The position numbers and the translations under genes were made by a program. Shown in pieces: positions 1 through 5,279 of a DNA stretch of 5,422 nt. The notes beneath the pieces were generated by a model. That model had not been told where the DNA came from and did not search any database. It saw nothing but the letters and a program-made list of their open reading frames with translations. Each line of letters begins with the position of its first letter. The stretch's first letter is position 1. This DNA comes from an uncultured Collinsella sp. (GTDB taxonomy: Bacteria; Actinomycetota; Coriobacteriia; Coriobacteriales; Coriobacteriaceae): contig CALJCO010000127.1 of the NCBI GenBank assembly GCA_938023905.1, forward strand, positions 1 to 5,422. The letters are read 5' to 3'.

Positions 1-855
1 CGTGTCGCACGTCAGAATGTGCGTGTCGCATTTGGGGAACTGCTCGCGCAGCTTGACCTGCAGGAACTTGGCTACGATAGTGTCATCGGTTACAGCCATA
101 AGGGTCGAGCCGGAGCCACTGATCCAGATGGTCTTGGCGCCGCCGTTAAGGCAGGTGTCGCGCACAGCGTTGTAATCGGGAATCAGGCGGCGGCGATAGG
201 GCTCCTGGATGCGGTCGTCGTTGGCGGCGGCAATCAGGTCAAGGTCGCCGGTCTCCAGGCCGCGCGTCATGCCGGCGATGCGGCCCATTTGCCATACGGC
301 GGTGGAGAGTGGAATCTCCTGCGGCACGACCTTGCGCGCCTCACTCGTGTGTACCTCGTAGGGCGGAATCACGGTAATAAAACGCAAGCGATCGCTCACC
401 TCGTAGCGCAGGCACTGGGGGAGCGAATCAGTCGGCGTAAAGGAGCAAACGGCACCGCCCAGGATGGCAGGGGCGACGTTATCGGGATGGCCCTCGACCT
501 CGGTGGCAATGCGGACGAGCTCGGCACGGTCGACGGTGTGGCCCGTCAGCGCGGCGGCCGCCATGATGCCAGCGACGACGCAGGTGGAGCTGGAACCCAG
601 GCCGCGAGCGACGGGCACGTCGGTCTGAATGTCGATGGCAACGGGGAAAGCCGGCTCGCCCCATGCGGCCAGCGCATCCACAAAGCTCACGTAGACCAGG
701 TTGTTCTCGTTTTGGAACTCTTCGGGGCATCCGGTGATGGTGAGCTTATCGGCGCGCTCGAAAGTGAAGTGCGAGTAGAGGCTGACGGCCATGCCGAGGG
801 CATCATAGCCAATGCCTAGGTTTGCGCTGGTGGCGGGGACGGTGATCTTGATCAT
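1..855 (-). CDS. thrB: Homoserine kinase (GHMP kinase family), 3' end outside the window
   Basis: Homoserine kinase uses ATP to phosphorylate L-homoserine to O-phospho-L-homoserine, the substrate of threonine synthase; it is cytosolic. 285 residues are visible and the frame is still open at base 1, so only a short C-terminal piece should be missing (family about 300 residues). All three GHMP kinase motifs are present: PATSANLGIGYD at residues 7-18, the ATP-binding glycine/serine loop PVARGLGSSS at 81-90, and SGSGST at 246-251. EGHPDN (121-126) and YRRRLIP (220-226) are also typical of ThrB rather than of mevalonate-type GHMP kinases. The ATG at 853-855 is chosen because the conserved N-terminus MIKITVPATSANLG begins there and AGGAG lies 6 bases upstream. 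The motif usually written GPGFD reads GIGYD here. It lies downstream of thrC but is separated from it by a terminator and the E1 palindrome, so it may need its own promoter. Confidence 0.96.
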   Translation of the reverse strand, partial: MIKITVPATSANLGIGYDALGMAVSLYSHFTFERADKLTITGCPEEFQNENNLVYVSFVDALAAWGEPAFPVAIDIQTDVPVARGLGSSSTCVVAGIMAAAALTGHTVDRAELVRIATEVEGHPDNVAPAILGGAVCSFTPTDSLPQCLRYEVSDRLRFITVIPPYEVHTSEARKVVPQEIPLSTAVWQMGRIAGMTRGLETGDLDLIAAANDDRIQEPYRRRLIPDYNAVRDTCLNGGAKTIWISGSGSTLMAVTDDTIVAKFLQVKLREQFPKCDTHILTCDT

Positions 856-861
856 GGGAAT

Positions 862-866
862 CTCCT
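862..866 (-). promoter_or_regulatory. Ribosome binding site of thrB
   Basis: AGGAG on the minus strand, six bases before the thrB ATG. It fixes the thrB start. The site sits just four bases outside the outer arm of palindrome E1, so it is not itself sequestered in that hairpin, but a folded E1 would stand directly upstream of the ribosome landing site in any transcript that covers it. Confidence 0.8.
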
Positions 867-870
867 GGGC

Positions 871-976
871 GGTCTGCCTGTTTAGTTCGCTGCTCGGGCA
901 GTCCTGGCTCGCTCGGAAAGCACATTAAGTGCTTTCCGGCTCGTGCGGAACTCGCGACGAACTAAACAGGCAGACC
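871..976. repeat. Nested inverted repeat E1 (structured intergenic element)
   Basis: Two perfectly complementary 19-base outer arms (871-889 and 958-976, beginning GGTCTGCC and ending GGCAGACC) enclose a second perfect 10-base inverted repeat (914-923 CGGAAAGCAC and 929-938 GTGCTTTCCG) with the five-base loop ATTAA. Between outer and inner arms the left side holds a mini-hairpin CTGC-TCGG-GCAG (890-901) and then GTCCT (901-905); the right side holds TGCGGAAC (944-951). GTCC can pair with GGA-C around one bulged A. The element lies in the leader of thrB, antisense in its core orientation, and has no U-tract on either strand, so it does not look like a standard terminator. The same core recurs in E2 at 5280-5409. 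Identity is unknown: dispersed palindromic repeat, structured RNA and small mobile-element relic all remain possible. Confidence 0.85.
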
Positions 977-1011
977 CGCATGTCAGTTCGTCATCATCCC
1001 GATGGGTATCT

Positions 1012-1047
1012 GATAAAAGAAGGTGCGCCGGCTTTCGCCGGCGCCTT
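1012..1047 (-). terminator. Rho-independent terminator after thrC
   Basis: On the minus strand, starting nine bases after the thrC stop codon, a GC-rich stem GGCGCCGGC / GCCGGCGC with a GAAA loop, extended by AAG/CTT pairs across a two-base bulge, is followed by the T-rich run TTCTTTTAT. This is a standard intrinsic terminator geometry. In the plus direction the stem is followed by ATAAGGGATC, with no T-run, so it is read as one-directional. It implies that thrC transcription mostly ends before thrB. Confidence 0.85.
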
Positions 1048-1056
1048 ATAAGGGAT

Positions 1057-2574
1057 CTAGTTGCTGGCCATCTTTTTTGCAGCCTGCTCTACGTAGTTGG
1101 CCATGTCGGCTACGTCGCAGACGTCTTCGAAGCGGACGGGTTTGGACTCGAGTTCGGCGAGCTGGGTCGGGGCGACCGTGTTGGTGGCCTGCTCGAGCAC
1201 ACGCATAGCCTCAAAATCGTCCTCGGGAACGTCGAGCCCCAGGGCGTCGCAGCAGGCGCGCGGGAACTTGTAGGGGCTGGCGGTCGAAAGCAACACGCGG
1301 GCCTTAGCGCCCTCGGCGGGGGCGACCTGCTCAAAGACGTGATAGCCGCAGGCGGTGTGCGGGTCAATCACGTAGCCGTTTGCGTCCCAGCAGCTCTTGA
1401 TGGCAGCGCGGACCTCGTCCTCGCTGGCCCAACCGCAGCCAAAGACGCTCTGAATCTTTGCCAGCAGGTCGGCGGGAACCTCGTAGCGACCAGTCTGTGC
1501 CAGCTGCTCCATAAGGCCGGCAACGAGCTCGCAGTCGCCATCGGACAGGAAGTACAGCATGCGCTCCAGGTTAGAGCTGATGAGGATGTCCATCGACGGC
1601 GAGATGGTCGTGAAGAACGGACGGTTGCGGTCGTAGACGCCGGTGGTCAGGAAGTCGGCGAGCACGTTGTTCTTGTCGCTGGCCACGACGAGTTTGGCGA
1701 CGGGCAGACCCATGCGCTTGGCATAGTAGCCGGCCAGGATGTCGCCAAAGTTGCCGGTCGGTACGCAGAACTCCACGGCGTCGCCGGCCACAATGGCGCC
1801 GGCGCGCAGCAGCTGCGCATAGGCGGCAAAGTAGTAGACAACCTGCGGCACCAGGCGGCCGACGTTGATGGAGTTGGCACTCGAAAGCACCGTGCCAGCG
1901 GCCTCCAGGCGCTCGGCAAGCTCCTTATCGGCAAAGATGCGCTTGACGGCACTCTGGGCATCGTCGAAGTTGCCGCGGATGCCGCAGACGGCGACGTTAT
2001 CGCCCTCCTGCGTGGACATCTGCAGATTCTGCACGCGGCTGACCTTGCCTTCGGGATAAAAGACGGTGATGCCCGTGCCCGGGGCGTCGGCAAAGCCGGC
2101 GAGTGCTGCCTTGCCCGTGTCGCCCGACGTGGCGGTGACGATCATGATGCGCTCGGCGCCGCCGTCCTTGGCGGAAGTGCGGGCCATCAGACGGGGGAGC
2201 ATCTGCAGGGCGATGTCCTTGAAGGCGCTTGTGGGGCCGCCAAAGAGCTCCATCACATAGGTCTGAGGGACGTCAGCGCCCGGTGCGGCGTCGAGTTTGA
2301 CGAGCGGCGTGACCTCTTCGCTCGCGAACGTGCCGCGGTATGCCTCATTCACACAGGCCGAAATTTCTTCGGTCGTGTAATCATTCAGTAACATTCCCAA
2401 CACATCTTGAGCGATTTCAAAGTACGATTTATCTGCAAGCGAGCTGATATCGACCTGCTGGGTGCCGAGCTCGTCCGAGACAAACAAACCCCCGTCGGGA
2501 GCGATGCCGGTACGGATTGCCACCTTACTTGAGCACGATAAAGTGCGTCCTCGTGTACTATGATAAGTTCCCAT
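1057..2574 (-). CDS. thrC: Threonine synthase (pyridoxal-phosphate enzyme)
   Basis: Threonine synthase converts O-phospho-L-homoserine and water to L-threonine and phosphate using pyridoxal phosphate (PLP). The product is 505 residues, longer than the roughly 430-residue enterobacterial enzyme but in the range of the longer bacterial form with an N-terminal extension domain. Visible motifs: YHSTRG (4-9) and APDGGLFV (25-32) at the N-terminus; GPTSAFKD (113-120) with Lys119 as the PLP Schiff-base lysine; TATSGDTGKAA (147-157); SANSINVGRL (232-241); PTGNFGD (272-278), the glycine loop that holds the cofactor phosphate; and DPHTACG (404-410). The open frame extends 15 codons upstream to an ATG at 2619, but the ATG at 2572-2574 is preferred: GAGGAG lies nine bases before it, the upstream ATG has no such site, and the family N-terminus begins here. 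It diverges from lysC across 104 bases and is followed by its own terminator. Confidence 0.96.
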   Translation of the reverse strand: MGTYHSTRGRTLSCSSKVAIRTGIAPDGGLFVSDELGTQQVDISSLADKSYFEIAQDVLGMLLNDYTTEEISACVNEAYRGTFASEEVTPLVKLDAAPGADVPQTYVMELFGGPTSAFKDIALQMLPRLMARTSAKDGGAERIMIVTATSGDTGKAALAGFADAPGTGITVFYPEGKVSRVQNLQMSTQEGDNVAVCGIRGNFDDAQSAVKRIFADKELAERLEAAGTVLSSANSINVGRLVPQVVYYFAAYAQLLRAGAIVAGDAVEFCVPTGNFGDILAGYYAKRMGLPVAKLVVASDKNNVLADFLTTGVYDRNRPFFTTISPSMDILISSNLERMLYFLSDGDCELVAGLMEQLAQTGRYEVPADLLAKIQSVFGCGWASEDEVRAAIKSCWDANGYVIDPHTACGYHVFEQVAPAEGAKARVLLSTASPYKFPRACCDALGLDVPEDDFEAMRVLEQATNTVAPTQLAELESKPVRFEDVCDVADMANYVEQAAKKMASN

Positions 2575-2583
2575 ATAACACTG

Positions 2584-2589
2584 CTCCTC
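2584..2589 (-). promoter_or_regulatory. Ribosome binding site of thrC
   Basis: GAGGAG on the minus strand, nine bases before the ATG at 2574. This strong site decides between the two in-frame ATG codons of thrC, because the upstream one at 2619 has none. Confidence 0.8.
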
Positions 2590-2658
2590 GGATGCCTTGG
2601 TCCCAATCGGTGAAACCATGGTATCAGAGCGCGCAAAATAGGTTCGCAGAGGCTTTTT

Positions 2659-2665
2659 AGAAAGG
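2659..2665 (+). promoter_or_regulatory. Probable weak ribosome binding site of lysC
   Basis: AGAAAGG is the best purine-rich stretch before lysC, but it ends 13 bases before the ATG, longer than usual. The gap includes ACCTCC (2668-2673), which resembles the 16S anti-Shine-Dalgarno sequence rather than its complement. No better site exists closer to the start. Confidence 0.45.
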
Positions 2666-2678
2666 TAACCTCCAGCCC

Positions 2679-4067
2679 ATGATTAAGATTGCCAAGTTTG
2701 GCGGCTCGTCGGTCGCCGACGCCGAACACTTTAAGAAGATCAAGGCCATCGTCGATGCCGATCCGGCCCGCCGTTTTGTGGTGGTTTCTGCCTGCGGTCG
2801 CCGTTTTAAGGGCGACACCAAGGTGACCGATCTGCTCTACTTGGTCAACGCGCACGTCAAGTACCACGTGTCGTGCGAGGAGCTGCTCGAGGACATCGGC
2901 CAGCGCTATTTTGATATCGCTGACGAGCTGGGGCTCACCTATCCCATCCGCGAAGAGTTTGCGGCCTTTGCCGAGCGTGCTCGCTCCGGTGGCTACTCTA
3001 CTGAGGAGCTCGTAAGCCGCGGCGAGTACTTTACCGCTCGCCTGATGGCCGAGTACCTGGGCCTGCCGTTCCTGGATGCCGCGACGGTCGTGGCGTTCCA
3101 TCATGACGGTACGCTCAGCATGAACCGCACCGCCGAGCTGGTGCAGGAGTACGGCCAGCAGGGCGGCTTTGTTATGCCCGGTTTCTACGGCGCGACGCGT
3201 GAGGGGCAGATCAAGCTGCTCGACCGTGGCGGCGGCGATATTTCCGGCTCGATTCTGGCCAAGTGCCTTGGTGCCGACCTGTACGAGAACTGGACCGACG
3301 TTTCGGGCTTCTATTCTGCCGATCCGCGTATTGTTCCCGAGGCTCAGCCCATTGCGCGCGTTACCTACGAGGAGCTGCGCGAGCTTTCGTACATGGGTGC
3401 AAGCGTCCTGCACGAGGAGGCCGTGTTCCCCGTGCGCGAGGCAGGCATTCCGCTGGTCATCAAGAACACCAATGCGCCGCAGGACCCCGGCACCATCATT
3501 AGCGAGACGGCTGACGAGGGTGAGGCGGAGCCTATCATTACCGGCGTGACCGGCAAGCGCGGCTTTGTCGCCATCAACGTTGCCCGCGACCGTACCAAGC
3601 CGCGCGTCGGCTTTATGCGCCGTGCGCTTTCGGTCTTCGAACGCTATGACGTTTCCGTCGAGCACATGCCCACCGGTGTCGACCGCTTTGGTGCTGTGGT
3701 GCAGGAGCAGGACGTGCGCGATTCGCTGTACTCGCTCGTAGGCGACATTCAGCAGGAGGTCGAGCCGCTCGAGATCGAGGTGGTCGAGGGCTTGGCACTT
3801 ATCGCGACCGTCGGTCGTAACCTGCGCGGCCGTGCAGGTATCTCGGGCCATCTGTTTGGCATGCTCGGCCAGGCTGGCGTGAGCGTGCGTATGATTTCGC
3901 AGAGCTGCGACGAGATCAACATCATTATCGGTGTCGAGGAGAAGGACTTTGACCTGGCGATTCGGACCATTTACCGTGCCTTCTCCGACGAAAATGGCAT
4001 TGTGAAGGTCTCCGACCTGGAGGCTTCCGCGCCGGTTGATCCCGCTCTGGCCGCGCTCAAAAAGTAG
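2679..4067 (+). CDS. lysC: Aspartate kinase, monofunctional, with two C-terminal ACT domains
   Basis: Aspartokinase phosphorylates L-aspartate to 4-phospho-L-aspartate, the first committed step to lysine, threonine, methionine and diaminopimelate. The product is 462 residues. The catalytic amino-acid kinase domain spans about residues 1-280: KFGGSS (6-11, ATP/aspartate loop), SRGE (113-116), GFYG (168-171), RGGGD (183-187, where many aspartokinases read RGGSD), WTDV (205-208), ADPR (214-217), MGASVLHEEAV (239-249) and NTNAP..GT (263-272). Two ACT regulatory domains follow, about 293-355 and 370-440; the second contains ISQSCDEINIIIGV (406-419), the segment that builds the allosteric effector site in this family. 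Feedback inhibition by lysine and/or threonine is therefore expected, but which effector cannot be read from sequence alone. No homoserine dehydrogenase domain is fused. The start is supported by the conserved KFGGSS position, although the ribosome binding site is weak. The symbol follows common use; other aspartokinase isozyme names are possible. Confidence 0.95.
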   Translation: MIKIAKFGGSSVADAEHFKKIKAIVDADPARRFVVVSACGRRFKGDTKVTDLLYLVNAHVKYHVSCEELLEDIGQRYFDIADELGLTYPIREEFAAFAERARSGGYSTEELVSRGEYFTARLMAEYLGLPFLDAATVVAFHHDGTLSMNRTAELVQEYGQQGGFVMPGFYGATREGQIKLLDRGGGDISGSILAKCLGADLYENWTDVSGFYSADPRIVPEAQPIARVTYEELRELSYMGASVLHEEAVFPVREAGIPLVIKNTNAPQDPGTIISETADEGEAEPIITGVTGKRGFVAINVARDRTKPRVGFMRRALSVFERYDVSVEHMPTGVDRFGAVVQEQDVRDSLYSLVGDIQQEVEPLEIEVVEGLALIATVGRNLRGRAGISGHLFGMLGQAGVSVRMISQSCDEINIIIGVEEKDFDLAIRTIYRAFSDENGIVKVSDLEASAPVDPALAALKK

Positions 4068-4077
4068 CGACTGCTCG

Positions 4078-4108
4078 GTAGATTTTTGGGTCATGTCAAA
4101 AAATCTAC
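4078..4108. repeat. 10-base inverted repeat just after lysC
   Basis: GTAGATTTTT (4078-4087) and AAAAATCTAC (4099-4108) are perfect complements separated by 11 bases, beginning 11 bases after the lysC stop. The stem is AT-rich and no T-run follows it on either strand, so it is not a typical intrinsic terminator. It may end or protect the lysC mRNA, or be an operator dyad; the sequence does not decide. Confidence 0.65.
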
Positions 4109-4116
4109 GGCGGGGC

Positions 4117-4138
4117 GTTTCGTTTCGGTTTCGTTTCG
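4117..4138. repeat. Exact 11-base tandem repeat (two units)
   Basis: GTTTCGTTTCG occurs twice back to back (4117-4127 and 4128-4138), each unit itself being TTTCG-like doublets. A further GTTTCG lies in the loop of the following hairpin (4148-4153). It lies in the non-coding lysC-asd spacer. It could arise by slippage; no function is evident. Confidence 0.8.
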
Positions 4139-4171
4139 ACGGGGCGGGTTTCGTGCCTGCCCCGTTCTTGT
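4139..4171 (+). terminator. Terminator-like hairpin upstream of asd
   Basis: ACGGGGCGGG (4139-4148) pairs with CCTGCCCCGT (4156-4165) over ten pairs including one G-U, with a seven-base loop, and is followed by TTCTTGT. The stem is strong but the T-run is short and broken. It could end lysC transcription, or act as an attenuator between lysC and asd. An upstream copy of CGGGGCG (4111-4117) could pair with the same right arm and compete with it. Confidence 0.55.
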
Positions 4172-4176
4172 ATACA
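4171..4176 (+). promoter_or_regulatory. Possible -10 box for asd
   Basis: TATACA resembles the housekeeping -10 hexamer and lies directly downstream of the terminator-like hairpin, about 64 bases before the asd start. No convincing -35 box is seen at the right distance (that position falls in the hairpin). Reported as a candidate only. Confidence 0.25.
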
Positions 4177-4228
4177 CTGGCAACAATAATCGGCCTGCTT
4201 GGCGTGCGGGCGATAGCCACAACCTTTA

Positions 4229-4235
4229 AAGGGGG
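4229..4235 (+). promoter_or_regulatory. Ribosome binding site of asd
   Basis: AAGGGGG four bases before the ATG at 4240. It supports that ATG over upstream in-frame starts within the same open frame, which extends back through the whole lysC-asd spacer to 4036. Confidence 0.65.
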
Positions 4236-4239
4236 AAGC

Positions 4240-5265
4240 ATGAAACAGTACACGGTTGCTATTTTGGGCGCGACGGGAGCCGTGGGCACCCAGATGCTCG
4301 AGTGCCTGAACGAGCAGGAGTTCCCGGTCGGCAAGCTCAAGCTGCTGGCGAGCGCACGCTCTGCGGGCAAGACCGTCGAGTTCCGCGGCGAGCAGGCTGT
4401 GATTGAGGAGGCTTGCCCCGAGGCTTTTGAGGGCTGCGACATCGTGCTCGGCGCTGCCGGCGACGATATCGCCAAGGAGCTGCTGCCCGAGGCCGTCAAG
4501 CGCGGCGCCGTCGTGGTCGACAACAGCCATGCCTTCCGTATGGATCCCGAGGTACCGCTGGTCGTGCCCGAGATTAATGCCGACGACATCAAGTGGCATC
4601 ACGGTCTTATCGCCAATCCCAACTGCGCGACCATTATCGGCCTGGTTCCCACGTGGCCGCTGCATCAGCTCGCTGGCGTGAAGCGCATGATCGTCTCGAC
4701 GTACCAGGCGGCTTCGGGCGCTGGTGCCCCCGGCATGGCCGAGCTTGAGGCCCAGCTGGCCGCCCTGGGCCGTGGCGAAGAGATTCCCGAGCCGCGCGCG
4801 TTTGACGCCCAGCTGGCGAGCAACCTGATTCCGCAGATTGGCGGCGTCAAGGAAGAGGGCTTTACCTCCGAGGAGATGAAGCTGCAAAACGAGGGCCGCA
4901 AGATCATGCACCTGCCCGAGCTGCGCGTGAACTGCACCTGCGTGCGCGTGCCCGTGCTGCGCTCGCACTCCGAGAGCATTACGCTCGAGTTTGAGCGCGA
5001 CATCACGGTGGAAGAGGCCCGTGCTGCGCTGGCTGCCGCTCCGGGCGTCAAGCTGGTTGACGACATGAGTGCCGAGGATGCGCACGATCGCTTCCCCATG
5101 CCGATGGACACCTCCGACCAGGACCTGATTTGGGTCGGTCGCGTACGCCGCGACATCTCGAACCCCGAGGCCGCACGTGGCATTACCTTCTGGTGCTGCG
5201 GCGACCAAATCCGTAAGGGCGCGGCAACCAACGCCGTCCAGATCGCTAAGCTGCTCTGCGAGTAG
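4240..5265 (+). CDS. asd: Aspartate-semialdehyde dehydrogenase
   Basis: Asd reduces 4-phospho-L-aspartate with NADPH to L-aspartate 4-semialdehyde, the branch point between the lysine/diaminopimelate and homoserine branches, so it is normally needed for peptidoglycan synthesis. The product is 341 residues, a normal length. The Rossmann nucleotide-binding loop GATGAVG is at residues 10-16. NPNC (126-129) carries the catalytic Cys129; Gln156 in STYQAASGAG (153-162) and His243 in RVPVLRSHSE (236-245) are the expected active-site partners; Arg100 in DNSHAFRMD (94-102) is the expected phosphate-binding arginine. The residue before AFR is usually Ser in this family but His97 here. The frame is open far upstream, but the Rossmann fold begins right after the chosen ATG, which has AAGGGGG before it. 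It follows lysC by 172 bases on the same strand, so the gene product acts on the product of its neighbour, and it is followed 14 bases later by palindrome E2. Confidence 0.97.
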   Translation: MKQYTVAILGATGAVGTQMLECLNEQEFPVGKLKLLASARSAGKTVEFRGEQAVIEEACPEAFEGCDIVLGAAGDDIAKELLPEAVKRGAVVVDNSHAFRMDPEVPLVVPEINADDIKWHHGLIANPNCATIIGLVPTWPLHQLAGVKRMIVSTYQAASGAGAPGMAELEAQLAALGRGEEIPEPRAFDAQLASNLIPQIGGVKEEGFTSEEMKLQNEGRKIMHLPELRVNCTCVRVPVLRSHSESITLEFERDITVEEARAALAAAPGVKLVDDMSAEDAHDRFPMPMDTSDQDLIWVGRVRRDISNPEAARGITFWCCGDQIRKGAATNAVQIAKLLCE

Positions 5266-5279
5266 CGGTGGACCTGTCC

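Larger units (their letters stand above)
2575..2678. promoter_or_regulatory. Divergent thrC/lysC control region
   Basis: This 104-base spacer separates two genes transcribed away from each other, so it must hold the thrC promoter and very probably the lysC promoter (inference). The only AT-rich patch that fits a -10 box is at 2634-2640: read on the plus strand CAAAAT (2634-2639) follows GTGAAA (2610-2615) at 18 bases; read on the minus strand TATTTT (2635-2640) follows TTTCTA at 17 bases. Both are weak matches to the housekeeping consensus and they overlap, so the two promoters may compete. I see no riboswitch-sized leader, T-box or leader peptide in this stretch. Confidence 0.4.

Noticed and set aside
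19..819. 266-codon plus-strand open frame antisense to thrB
   Set aside because: The minus strand carries all three GHMP kinase motifs of ThrB; the plus-strand translation has none of any family.
925..981. 18-codon minus-strand frame in the thrB leader, considered as an attenuator leader peptide
   Set aside because: No ribosome binding site, no run of threonine or isoleucine codons, and it ends inside the E1 loop; a chance frame.
943..2391. 482-codon plus-strand open frame antisense to thrC
   Set aside because: Mirror frame of thrC with no recognisable domain, starting inside palindrome E1; thrC itself has every expected catalytic motif.
2575..2619. 15-residue longer start for ThrC
   Set aside because: No ribosome binding site before the ATG at 2619, and the strong GAGGAG for the ATG at 2574 lies inside the extension.
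4036..4239. N-terminal extension of Asd through the lysC-asd spacer
   Set aside because: The frame is open, but the extension overlaps lysC, covers hairpins and repeats, and Asd's Rossmann fold starts right at the ATG at 4240 with a ribosome binding site before it.
4068..4239. Lysine riboswitch or T-box leader
   Set aside because: I find none of the expected multi-helix junction or T-box landmarks, only simple hairpins and a tandem repeat; a covariance-model search would settle it.
2385..4592. 735-codon minus-strand open frame across lysC and part of asd
   Set aside because: It is antisense to two clearly real genes and spans their spacer. Its translation is low-complexity with no family motif. 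It follows from the strong G/C third-position bias, which removes stop codons on the opposite strand.
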